Part shown: positions 44,101 through 50,659 of the stretch, piece after piece
Numbering within the stretch: position 1 is the stretch's first letter
Layout of the letters: each line of letters begins with the position of its first letter
Assembly (NCBI GenBank): GCA_030538075.1
Contig: JAUNUQ010000016.1
Location: forward strand, 1 to 50,659
DNA: 50,659 bases
Direction of reading: 5' to 3'
Source: Tissierellia bacterium
Lineage (GTDB): Bacteria; Bacillota; Clostridia; Tissierellales; Peptoniphilaceae
The notes under the pieces: generated by a model
The model's input: the letters and a program-made list of their open reading frames with translations, nothing else
What the model was told of the DNA's origin: nothing
Database searches by the model: none
Translations under genes and position numbers: made by a program

Positions 44101-46249
44101 TACCAAAACTCTAGTGACCGACCCCGCCGAACCAATGATGATGTCGAGATCTACTCCGATCAGCTTTACCTTTAGAGTGACAGGCCCTGCTGGTTTTGAT
44201 AAGACCTTCAAACTCATCCCAGGCGAGTCAAAAACCTTTGATGAACTGTACTACGGCGATTATATCGTCGAAGAAACCGATAGCCAAGATTATCTCGTCA
44301 GTTACAGCACGCCAAACGGAAAAGTGACTCTGAGAAAGAATGCGGCTCATGCAACAGTTGGAGTGACGAATACGAGATCTGGTGGTGATGACGATCCAAA
44401 CACATTGGAACTGACCGTTGTCAAAGACTGGGTCTATGGACCAAAACCCAATGTCCTGATTGAACTGTGGAGAACGGGAGAAGATGTGGAAGGTAATTCC
44501 ATCGAAGAAAAGATGGGATCCTTTACTGCAAGTGGCAACAATACGAGCCAATCATTCACAGATCTGGCAAAACATGACCCAAGTGGAAAAGAGTATCAGT
44601 ACTATGTCGTGGAAGGAGATATAGAAAACTATAACTCCGCAATCGATGGATTGACCGTCACGAATACCTATGTAGTCCCATGGACTGATGGCGACTTGGT
44701 GGCTGAAAAAGTATGGGATCTATCCAATTGGGATGAAGAGTATAATATCGAAGATGCGAAGCCGGCAATTCTGTTCCAACTTTGGAGAAAAGGCGGAACA
44801 GCGGGCACTGGAGAAGCGGTCTCCGACAAGATCGCCGTTGACGGTGAGAGCGTCAACTTTGGTAAACAGATGAAAACCGATCTCGACGGCGTGGACTATG
44901 TCTACTATGTGGTGGAATTCTTTGCAAATCCGGACGATGCTTGGAATGACAACTGGGTCGTCACCGAATCGGCACTAAAGGTCAATAACCGCATTATCTT
45001 TAATGCCGATCCAGAAGAAGATCCAGATCATCCCGATGAAAAAGTTGCAAAACTGACGATCGAAAAAGTCGTCAGTGGTGGAAATGATAAAGAATTCCAA
45101 GTGATCGTAAAAGGTCCAAAAGACTTTGAAAAGACGGTCACCGTGGCAGCAAATAGCAATGTAGTGCTGGATGAACTCTACTATGGAGAGTACACTGTAG
45201 AGGAGATTGACGCGAAAGACTACAATGTGACATATATGCCGACCGATGGCCGAGTTGTCTTAACCAAGGGAAGCCCTGAAAAATCGGTGATCATTACGAA
45301 CACATATAAGACGAGCCCATCAGGACCTAGTACCCCTCTGCCAGATAACCCTTCCTATAAAGTGAAGAGTGTTGTCATAACGAGATCTGATATTTATCCG
45401 GACTCCTTGACGGCTTCTGTCCTGGCCAAAGCGGTCAACGCACCCATCTTATTGACACCATCGAATAGGTTGGATGAACGAGTTGCCGAGGAGATCAGAA
45501 GACTTGGTGCCAACAGAGCGTATATCATCGGAGGGGAGATCTCCATTACGCCTAGCACCTTGGCAGAGATTAAGGCAATCACGGGAGAAGTAGAGCGAAT
45601 CGGAGGAGCTGACCGCTACGAAACCTCTGCCCTTCTCGCAAATCGAGTGATAGATATTGTCGGGAACAAGCATACCGCCACCATCGCCTCTGGAGAAGTA
45701 TTCCCGGACGCGTTGACAATTAGCCCATACGCAGCTAAACAGGGTTACCCGATTCTATTGGTTCAAAAGAACCAGATCCCGAAAGCTGTACAGGATCGCA
45801 TCGAGGGTTTGAGTATTGAAAAGACTTATATCTCCGGCGGAGAGAACACGATCTCGCAAGCAGTGGAAGAGATGCTGCCCGGTGTTCAAAAGAGGATGTG
45901 GGGACCGGATCGCTACGGAACGGCCAAATCTATCGCTGAGACAATGTTTGCGAACTCCAAATCGAGCTTTATCGCATCTGGAGAGGTCTTCCCAGATGCA
46001 CTGGTGATCGGACCCATCGCAGCGAAAGAGGATGCGCCCGTCCTATTGGTCAGATTAGGCGATGTCCCCGAGGTCGTAAGCGCTTATCTTGCCGCTTCGC
46101 CTCTGACGAGAATCATCATCGCTGGTGGACCTGATACGATTTCTGAAACTGTTGCCAATATCTTAGATCACAATATCGACAGAATCTACGGTCAAGACCG
46201 AATCGAAACGGCGATTGCCATCTCCGTGAGGTATTACCCAAGTAGATAA
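38153..46249 (+). CDS. giant VWA/Cna-B-repeat surface protein with CWB2 anchors
   Basis: The 2,698-residue protein starts with a signal peptide (to about residue 32, ending VQAQE). A von Willebrand A domain at about 80-340 has an intact metal site (Asp89-x-Ser91-x-Ser93). About 17 immunoglobulin-like stalk domains follow to near 2386. Many are Cna-B type, opening with K-x-W (ANKSWVNGP, TKEWVNGP, EKEWINGP), with a Glu in a later strand (for example VVETD) and closing with TNTY. These Lys, Glu and Asn positions can form internal isopeptide bonds. They alternate with DUF5979-like domains (ASLTVKKVL, GPYGYEE). After a Pro/Ser linker come three CWB2 repeats (about 2403-2696) that bind wall polymers. 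No LPxTG motif or membrane tail is seen. Likely an adhesin; the ligand is unknown. AGAAGGTG precedes the ATG. Confidence 0.93.
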   Translation: MSSQIGKKILSILLTLAMLAGIFVPIGTVQAQETSVPPVIGVDHPTEAGEVMLFKEVKAIPGLINIYDVTLRIEAMNEEQSNDIVLVIDTSYSMSGAKLSNAKAAAVQFVEQLLTDDQPNTRIALVSFSGGATTDSPFLKHADKATLINSINSLTANGGTHTQAGVHRAGELLAVSTADLKQVVMLSDGQPTYSYGVYNTADLNPDYLSSQYIGYADSYYGSVSVFGNRWATTTGIPSTMYNYTNRVGEGANMFYRYDNPFGTTNDKFYNHGNSAIAESGFIKASATFHTIALDAGTLGTPVLEAMASPDKAYSTTDSTELTGIFQTIASDIQSAMKNPKVTDPMATGFEVALGEIGKVTVSQGTYQLANDNTIINWDLGEHLDATVPGHPLIKYAELTYRIEINDRILEAPHSPDGNYDTNGDAQVVYTNDQGSEVTISFPQPKTIPLIVELKKVMLDAGGNIIETDPYGRNFLLNVTVKDHDYDKDYFVDGNRSKVMTDIRIDGIHTIVEELENRVIGTGNLDDYDTTIAWNTWDDPSQSADPIDGRTLSDFLIPRDKTDNDPLNTTITVTNKEKALGVLRITKEFLNEGAPAGQVTPREFTVQVVGKNAYDPTAEIYNQTHTVKTGETITLEGLAYGEYTVTEPNTQGFVVNYTDSEGENLADGVVNLSINSKEQSVKVTNRPQENDKTTTFTATKFWIGGDSNDHVQVELTLKADGQVTNIQPTAVVNNQNSSFTYTWSDLPKYDAGANEIVYTAEEQGEPQYYVVSYNANKTEITNTYDPNANTQAVTANKSWVNGPVDKPTTWFTLYRKIEGGTGERVTQDASGTAVSPKKLEGISSVTWENMPYGDADANPYTYYVVETDASGADFTPENYVMSGEGTLTITNTYQSPQTDPMTYTKEWVNGPTTKPAVQFQLMRRNGTAGSGEEVGEPVDVDGTTATFEAQDLTDINGAEYEYYIKEVGENHGSLILDGLNYIVGYDQAAKKVTNRFVPKISAVTAEKEWINGPEQKPDIGLKLYQQIEGEDTIDAVAGATTYLVQSGSTLTNAWNLPDTDLQGRPITYTVKEVDRQDADYTPENYQKTEVGLKVTNTYLIPKGTETASKTWVGGANIAGGRPTVWFDLYRQISATGTLELVPEADRKELPNGTTTATWTGIEQTNDMGVPYLFTVREVDADGADFTPSNYTKAERELGVTNYYSSPSNGSLAFTKVWDGDVDVTRPTLSLSLYRKIEGGQGYAVTGAPIKEVDVTTTTASWDNLLETDDDGNPFIYYVVESFKDENVQNDNWVLGNYDYDLNQITNRVITGEEKTAKLTIKKIFDNNDAALQDRAVMQRRTATNLTFDATVTGPYGYRKAVTLSTTENVVLDGLYFGDYTVTETENDAYTATYAPSQTVTLSRDDATTTEDESAKTITVTNAVEGGTANVVITKNWKNGPVRAADDVTMTLYRKVGTGTEERVEVTPTAVKVSDYVYKYTFSGVPIYDLNGKVYTYLVKETLKDSINSLYTAGDVIGTMEDGFAITNTYKVPATDTDIVATKIWDPTNDPKVTQPGIKFELWRKDGTAGTGEIVPDLTAQAPVLDEADNTFKVNFGKQDATDINGVAYNFFVKEKFDDPDDILNQNWVVTEEGLSVNNRIILDDEENDEKVASLTVKKVLENELIHPRSRALPIMFKFKVTGPYGYEEEFELAAGQTKTLEDLYYGPYQVTETVTHDYVPTYSVAEGKVSLIKTNADGTVIVTNRHSGGDEDPNIVTINAVKTWVNGPNTDHSGINLTLKRLSAKEGSKIEVVDSVPTITGVAPSFNYEWNELAKHDPDGYEYTYSVEEPNVVDGKVEINGNLYVMTQEGNTITNTFENPFSEDDLIATKTWDISEWDYENYPNLQKPGLLFELWRKGGTAGTGEKVKDGMAVENDAVNFGKQLVKDENGIVYDYYVIEAFADPEDTFNDNWVITEDGMTIGNRIIHNKHEDPDEKEKIASLTVTKTLVTDPAEPMMMSRSTPISFTFRVTGPAGFDKTFKLIPGESKTFDELYYGDYIVEETDSQDYLVSYSTPNGKVTLRKNAAHATVGVTNTRSGGDDDPNTLELTVVKDWVYGPKPNVLIELWRTGEDVEGNSIEEKMGSFTASGNNTSQSFTDLAKHDPSGKEYQYYVVEGDIENYNSAIDGLTVTNTYVVPWTDGDLVAEKVWDLSNWDEEYNIEDAKPAILFQLWRKGGTAGTGEAVSDKIAVDGESVNFGKQMKTDLDGVDYVYYVVEFFANPDDAWNDNWVVTESALKVNNRIIFNADPEEDPDHPDEKVAKLTIEKVVSGGNDKEFQVIVKGPKDFEKTVTVAANSNVVLDELYYGEYTVEEIDAKDYNVTYMPTDGRVVLTKGSPEKSVIITNTYKTSPSGPSTPLPDNPSYKVKSVVITRSDIYPDSLTASVLAKAVNAPILLTPSNRLDERVAEEIRRLGANRAYIIGGEISITPSTLAEIKAITGEVERIGGADRYETSALLANRVIDIVGNKHTATIASGEVFPDALTISPYAAKQGYPILLVQKNQIPKAVQDRIEGLSIEKTYISGGENTISQAVEEMLPGVQKRMWGPDRYGTAKSIAETMFANSKSSFIASGEVFPDALVIGPIAAKEDAPVLLVRLGDVPEVVSAYLAASPLTRIIIAGGPDTISETVANILDHNIDRIYGQDRIETAIAISVRYYPSR

Positions 46250-46291
46250 AAGATCGAGATCGATGGATCGATAAAGCTTCATCTATAGCAG

Positions 46292-46333
46292 AAAGCCCAC
46301 CCTTGGATTAAATCCAAGGGTGGGCTTTTCTTT
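46292..46333 (+). terminator. terminator of the surface protein gene
   Basis: A perfect 17-nt inverted repeat (46293-46309 with 46311-46327, AAGCCCACCCTTGGATT and its complement) is followed by TTCTTT, 43 nt past the stop codon. Confidence 0.92.
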
Positions 46334-46440
46334 GGTATTGATGTCGACCTGGTCCATGGCGATTATTCTGTCTGATCTTCTGATGATAGACCGATTGAAT
46401 GCAATCAATTGACCAACTGATCCTGCACAACGAAATCCGG

Positions 46441-47748
46441 TTAGTTCACTCTATAAACTGTCTGTTCCTTAACGTCATCTGTTAGAGCGTTCAGAGCGAT
46501 CTTTACTAGGTGCATGCGCAGCTCGTATTGTTCTTCCTTTGATGTCGCAGGATTCCCCAGTGGATAAGGGATGGAGATGGTCGGCACGATTTTGTTGGCG
46601 CCAACGGTCAGAGCCACTGGAACGAGATTACACATCTGTACGATGGGCATTCCCGACTTTTCGATTTCCTTTACTATTGTTGCACCGCAACGTGTACAGG
46701 TGCCTCAGGTGGATACCATGATCACACCATCTACATGATCCTCTTCTAGGAACTTGAGCATCTCACGGCCCATTCTGGCAGCCTCTGCTTGCGTGGTTCC
46801 AGTGCCTACAGTGGAATAGAAGTAGGGGTGTAATGATCCAAATAGGCCTTCTCCCTCCAGCACTTTTAGAACATCCCATGGGACGATGACATTAGGATCC
46901 GCATCTGCAGCCGCTGGGTCAAAACCCGCATGAATGGTCTTGAATTCTCCACTCAGCAATCGATCCATACCCGAAGCATCATATCTCCCCCATCTCGTTG
47001 CAGAAGCCGACTGAATACGGTCTGGGTTGTCCACTGGCACAATTCCTCCCGTTGTCAAAACAGCGATGCGAGCCTTTGAGAGGTCTTCGATTGGCCTTGC
47101 GATTGGGATGATGTCTTTTTTAGGGATGACCAGCTCAGTTTGGTACTCCTCCCCAGCCAGTTTCTTGAGCAACATGTTGACGCCTCGACGAGAGGCAGGT
47201 ACTGGGTCCTCAAGAAACACTTCCTTACGAATACCACGAGCAAAGTAACCCTCTTCCGATGCTGGACCTACGAACTCACCATTCATGAGTTTATTCGCCA
47301 GTTTCGCCATGCCCTTCGTATCTTTTCTCATAGCAGCAGCAGAATGCCCACCTTCGATGATGTAGAGCTCCTTCTTAAACATCTCAACACCGGGATTTTC
47401 TACATGCATCGACGTGACCACCGGTACGCCGAACTCTTTTTGAACAGCCACCGCAATATTTCCACATGCCACACCATAGCGCCCAGCTTGGAAAGCAGGT
47501 CCCGCCAAAAAAACATCGAATGACAGGGGCTTGAGCATCTCTAGAATTTCTTCTGTCGCCTTTTCCGTATTTTCTCCCATATAGTTATCTCCACAGATCA
47601 CGATATGGGAAATCTCAGCATCTAGCTCCTTTGCAAAAGCCAATGCCGGTCCCACCATCTCTTCACTGAGCTGGGGAGGGGTATGAGCCTTATCTTCTCC
47701 ACCGATCCCGGCGAAGAATTGATTGATATACAATATTGCTTTTTTCAT
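46441..47748 (-). CDS. grdH: betaine/sarcosine/glycine reductase selenoprotein B subunit, Sec at UGA
   Basis: Read through one in-frame TGA (46705-46707), the product is 435 residues, the normal length of the GrdB/GrdF/GrdH family. The TGA is codon 348, in the context VST-U-GTCTRCG, so the family motif U-x2-C-x2-C is intact. The remaining 87 residues match the family (for example PIVQMCNLVPVALTVGANKIVP). The subunit attacks the substrate amino group carbon and passes a carboxymethyl group to GrdA. AAGGAG in the last grdI codons precedes the ATG. The call as betaine-specific GrdH rests on the upstream BCCT carrier and the partner grdI; sarcosine or another N-methyl glycine is possible. Confidence 0.9.
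46682..46707 (-). promoter_or_regulatory. candidate bacterial SECIS element in grdH
   Basis: Directly after the UGA on the minus strand, GCACC (46699-46703) can pair with GGTGC (46682-46686) around a 12-nt loop. A hairpin at this distance is what SelB recognises in bacterial selenoprotein mRNAs. Loop details cannot be verified by eye. Confidence 0.6.
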
Positions 47749-47749
47749 G

Positions 47750-49075
47750 CTAAAACTCCTTCATCGTTTTTGTGGACCAACCTGAGATACGGTCGCCACA
47801 GAACATTGCATTATTCTCCATGATAATCGATCCATCTTCTCGAACCGATGGACCCAACAGCTCATCATCTGCCCAGCCACCAGAGAGCCCATCTCTGCCC
47901 AGAGCAGCCAATTCTCCAATGACCTTCGCAGCGGGAGGTAGTTCAATCAAGGTGGATACATTCCCTGTGGAAACTAGGGCATTCGCCTTTTCATCCAGTA
48001 CAACCAATGGTTGGGAGGCACCATCTCGACCCGTACATTCATTGCTGATCCCCACGGTTTTTACCCCGACGTCTTCTAGGGCGACAATACATCGAATATA
48101 GTCCGTATCCGGATTCCCATAGCCCTCCTCAGTTACAATGGCGCCATCCGCCCCAAGGGATTTGGCAATTTGTGCGACAAAGATCGCAGATCGTTCCTTC
48201 TGTTCTAGGGAGACATTTAGATTCGACATGATCACGCCTAGAAAATTCAAAGTCTTTCCATGCTCACTATACAGCTCTCGGATCGTTGGGAAATTTTGCA
48301 TATCATAGGTAGACCATTTGGAGGATGCAGGCATAAAAGAACCTGAGATGAGAGCTCCATCCAACACCTCATTGGGATGCATAAAGGTGGGTACAAAATG
48401 ATTCAGGTCCCATCCATAGACCAGGTCATTGTAGCCCATCTCCTCCATTTGGGACTGGGGCTGCATTACGAGTACGACCGATGGCAGAGAAGATATTTCA
48501 GCACCTCTCTTTAAGACCGGTGGTAGCTCATAGACCTCGACCTCATCCGGCTCCTGTTCTTTCACTGTCTCACCGAGATATTCCGCAAATTTGTGTACTG
48601 CCCAACGGATGGCGCGGTTCTTCTTCTGTTGTTCATGCCATTCATATTCCTCATCCGTATCAATGACTAAGCAGACATTGATCAAGGATCCAAAATGGGT
48701 GAATTTTTGTCCTTCCCCACTCATATCACTCAGACCATCGCCAAAAGAACCCCAGTGCTGACCGACTCCCAGCACACTCATCCCCTTTAGCGCATGTAAT
48801 CTCCCCTCTCCAGTAGGAGCTAGTTCTCCTGTGACACCTGGGAAAAGAGTTCTCCCATCGACGCGAACACGGGGTTCTGCCGCCTCCTTCACTGGGACGA
48901 TTCGAATGTCTTCGCCAGGTCTTGCGATCTCTATCTCAAGGGATGTAATATGCACATCCTTTCTGATGAAGGCCATGGCCTCCTCTCGATTGATGGTCAG
49001 TACCTGGTCTTTAAACTGCGTCTGCTCACCAAATACGACATCTTGTACTTCAAAATTGCCAATTTCTAATCTCAT
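47750..49075 (-). CDS. grdI: betaine/sarcosine reductase protein B pyruvoyl-type subunit
   Basis: The 441-residue protein belongs to the GrdE/GrdG/GrdI family, proproteins that are self-cleaved to yield a pyruvoyl (carbonyl) group binding the amino substrate. Family segments include NEVLDGALISGSF near 235-247, NFLGVIMSNLNVSLEQKERSA near 277-297 (catalysis unassigned) and TGRDGASQPLVV near 348-360. Cysteines are only at 135, 329, 347 and 426, so no Cys lies near the position reported for GrdE cleavage. The ATG overlaps the BCCT stop codon as ATGA, and grdH follows after 1 nt. It is predicted to act with GrdH as the substrate-binding component. Confidence 0.88.
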   Translation of the reverse strand: MRLEIGNFEVQDVVFGEQTQFKDQVLTINREEAMAFIRKDVHITSLEIEIARPGEDIRIVPVKEAAEPRVRVDGRTLFPGVTGELAPTGEGRLHALKGMSVLGVGQHWGSFGDGLSDMSGEGQKFTHFGSLINVCLVIDTDEEYEWHEQQKKNRAIRWAVHKFAEYLGETVKEQEPDEVEVYELPPVLKRGAEISSLPSVVLVMQPQSQMEEMGYNDLVYGWDLNHFVPTFMHPNEVLDGALISGSFMPASSKWSTYDMQNFPTIRELYSEHGKTLNFLGVIMSNLNVSLEQKERSAIFVAQIAKSLGADGAIVTEEGYGNPDTDYIRCIVALEDVGVKTVGISNECTGRDGASQPLVVLDEKANALVSTGNVSTLIELPPAAKVIGELAALGRDGLSGGWADDELLGPSVREDGSIIMENNAMFCGDRISGWSTKTMKEF

Positions 49076-50616
49076 ACAGGTTGATCTCCTCTCTCTAGAT
49101 CCTCGGTTTTTACCTTCAGGCCAATTCCCTGCACTGCAGGGTCAGATTTCAGAGCCTTGTTCAAGGCCATCATCGTAAACAGCATTACGAATATAAAGGG
49201 GAATGCTGCAATGATCGATATAGTCTGTAGCATCTGCAATCCATTTGTGCTACCAATCATCAGACTCAGTGCAAGAGCCGCTTGCAATATTCCCCAGATG
49301 CTCTTGCGCCGATTGTCAGGTTCCAAATCTCCATGCTGCGTGAGCATACCCAGGACAAAAGTCGCAGAGTTTGCTGAAGTGATGAAGAAGGTGAATAGGA
49401 GAATAATCGCCACAAAGGAGAGAACATTCCCCAATGGGATCTCATGCATGACCACAAAGAATGCCGTGGAAGTCGATTTCACAGCTTCTGCAGCTATTTC
49501 TAAGGGCACCGAAAAGCTGATGCCTCCAAAGATCGCAAACCAGATGAAGGAGACGATGGTCGGAACAAAGAGCACTCCAGCCACAAACTCCCGAATGGTT
49601 CTCCCGCGGGATATCCGAGCGATAAAAACCCCTGTAAAGGGTGCCCAAGCTATCCACCAAGCCCAGTAGAAAATCGTCCATCCATCGTACCAGTCTGAAT
49701 CACCGAAAGCGCCTAGTTTCAGTGACTCCCCGATCAAATTCTGAAAGTACAGCCCAGTGGATTCTACGAGAGTGTTCAGAATTCCCACCGTCGGTCCCAC
49801 CAAGAATGAGCCCAGTAGAATCACAGCCACCAGCACCATATTCAGATTGGAAATCAATTTGATCCCCTTGTCCACTCCGCTAACTGCAGTCCATGTGTAG
49901 ATAATCGTGATCCCTATGACGATGATCAACTGCACCGTAGTATTCTCAGGAATCCCAAACATATAGTTTAGACCGCTATTGATTTGATAGGTCCCGAGTC
50001 CAAGGGAAGTGGCCATCCCCGCTGCGGTTGCAAAGACTGCAAGTATGTCTATTGTCTTACCAATTGGACCATTCACTTTCTCTACTCCGAGCAGCGGTTC
50101 AAAAATACTGCTCACCAGACCAGGCCGATTCTTACGAAACTGCATATAGGCCAGACCGATCCCCAGAACACAGTAATTCGCCCAAGGGTGCAAACCCCAG
50201 TGCAAAAATGACTTTGTCATAGCAAATTGCCTCGCGGATTCTGTCATCGGCTCCATATCCACGGGATGGATGAAGTGGTTTAATGGTTCTGCAATTCCCC
50301 AAAAGACGAGTCCGATTCCCATACCAGCAGAAAACAACATGGCAAACCAAGAAATATTGCTGAATTCTGGCTTAGAATCATCTGGTCCCAACTTTATATT
50401 CCGATAGGGGCTGAAAAACCCAAGCCATACCGAAAAGGCGATGAATGAAGTCATTATCAATGTATACAGCCAAGCAAAGTTCTCAGATAGGAAACTAAAA
50501 GCCGTATTTGCTACGAATTCAAAGTTCTGCGGGATCAGCAATCCCCATAGGACAATGGCGACGACAATCAACACAGAAACGATGAAAACCCTTTGATCTC
50601 TCTTTTCTTGTAGCAC
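49072..50616 (-). CDS. BCCT-family betaine/choline/carnitine transporter
   Basis: The 514-residue protein has about 12 membrane helices and the family's conserved stretches GMGIGLVFWGIAEPLNHF and the Trp-rich WAWWIAWAPFTGVFIARISRGRT. BCCT carriers take up quaternary or methylated amines, usually with Na+ or H+. The start is GTG with GGGAGGAG 5 nt upstream. It leads the operon with grdI and grdH overlapping or abutting, so its likely cargo is the substrate of that reductase, most simply glycine betaine. A role only in osmoprotection is less likely in this setting. Confidence 0.94.
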   Translation of the reverse strand: MLQEKRDQRVFIVSVLIVVAIVLWGLLIPQNFEFVANTAFSFLSENFAWLYTLIMTSFIAFSVWLGFFSPYRNIKLGPDDSKPEFSNISWFAMLFSAGMGIGLVFWGIAEPLNHFIHPVDMEPMTESARQFAMTKSFLHWGLHPWANYCVLGIGLAYMQFRKNRPGLVSSIFEPLLGVEKVNGPIGKTIDILAVFATAAGMATSLGLGTYQINSGLNYMFGIPENTTVQLIIVIGITIIYTWTAVSGVDKGIKLISNLNMVLVAVILLGSFLVGPTVGILNTLVESTGLYFQNLIGESLKLGAFGDSDWYDGWTIFYWAWWIAWAPFTGVFIARISRGRTIREFVAGVLFVPTIVSFIWFAIFGGISFSVPLEIAAEAVKSTSTAFFVVMHEIPLGNVLSFVAIILLFTFFITSANSATFVLGMLTQHGDLEPDNRRKSIWGILQAALALSLMIGSTNGLQMLQTISIIAAFPFIFVMLFTMMALNKALKSDPAVQGIGLKVKTEDLERGDQPV

Positions 50617-50659
50617 AATTTCTCCTCCCTTATCTTGCCTCTGCAGTAGGCAAAATTTG

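Noticed and set aside
45330-45360. LPxTG-type sorting signal at LPDNP in the adhesin
   Set aside because: The motif does not match LPxTG, is followed by 300 residues of CWB2 repeats, and there is no hydrophobic tail with basic end.
46441-46650. Separate small gene downstream of a 347-residue GrdB-like gene
   Set aside because: It lies in the same frame as grdH across the TGA and matches the family C-terminus; it is the end of one selenoprotein, not a gene or a pseudogene remnant.
1-50659. CRISPR array, insertion sequence or prophage
   Set aside because: No regularly spaced direct repeats, transposase or integrase genes, or phage genes were seen; the only large repeats are domains inside the surface protein.

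Overview
The window looks like chromosomal DNA of a strictly anaerobic, low-to-moderate G+C Gram-positive bacterium (Clostridia or a relative) that ferments amino acids. The signs are a betaine/sarcosine-type reductase operon with an in-frame selenocysteine UGA, a complete glycine cleavage operon, rubredoxin/rubrerythrin/ferritin oxygen defence, the Firmicutes-type L27 with its cleaved N-terminus and Prp protease, a CdaA/CdaR c-di-AMP module, and a giant surface protein carrying clostridial CWB2 cell-wall-binding repeats. Species cannot be named from the sequence alone.

Layout. 1-1066: a lipoprotein gene on the plus strand. 1069-7585 (minus): rplU-prp-rpmA-obg-yhbY, then typA-cls, then an RsbW-like ATPase. 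7897-8055: rubredoxin. 8103-14308 (minus): the protein quality-control series tig-clpP-clpX-lon-engB. 14392-21431 (minus): capA-like, cdaA, cdaR, cca, glmM, degV, closely packed and partly overlapping. 21590-23510 (minus): HPr, rubrerythrin, ferritin and a small orphan gene. 23707-26243 (plus): a membrane-anchored S41-like protein lacking its catalytic serine, then an M20 peptidase. 26303-32791 (minus): a PAP2 phosphatase and the operon gcvT-gcvH-gcvPA-gcvPB-lpdA. 32883-35283 (plus): an iron-sulfur aldo/keto reductase, tRNA-Leu(CAG) and a zinc-ribbon membrane protein. 35322-37439 (minus): rplM-rpsI and a glycosyltransferase. 38153-46249 (plus): a 2,698-residue surface protein. 46441-50616 (minus): BCCT transporter, grdI and grdH.

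How it fits together. The BCCT carrier would import betaine or a related N-methylated glycine, and GrdI/GrdH would cleave it reductively. The glycine cleavage operon interconverts glycine with a C1 unit, CO2, ammonia and NADH, so both ends of glycine metabolism are present. CdaA makes c-di-AMP, and the adjacent GlmM and CapA-like proteins link that module to the cell envelope. The large adhesin has a VWA head, about 17 beta-sandwich stalk domains and three CWB2 repeats that would hold it non-covalently on the wall.

The points most worth checking are the selenocysteine readthrough in grdH, a leader RNA before rplM with predicted interlocking loop pairings, the triad super-repeat of the adhesin and the long untranslated region before it, the S41 pseudo-protease, and a shared Arg-rich membrane anchor on two unrelated proteins. 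No CRISPR array, insertion sequence, prophage or rRNA gene was seen.
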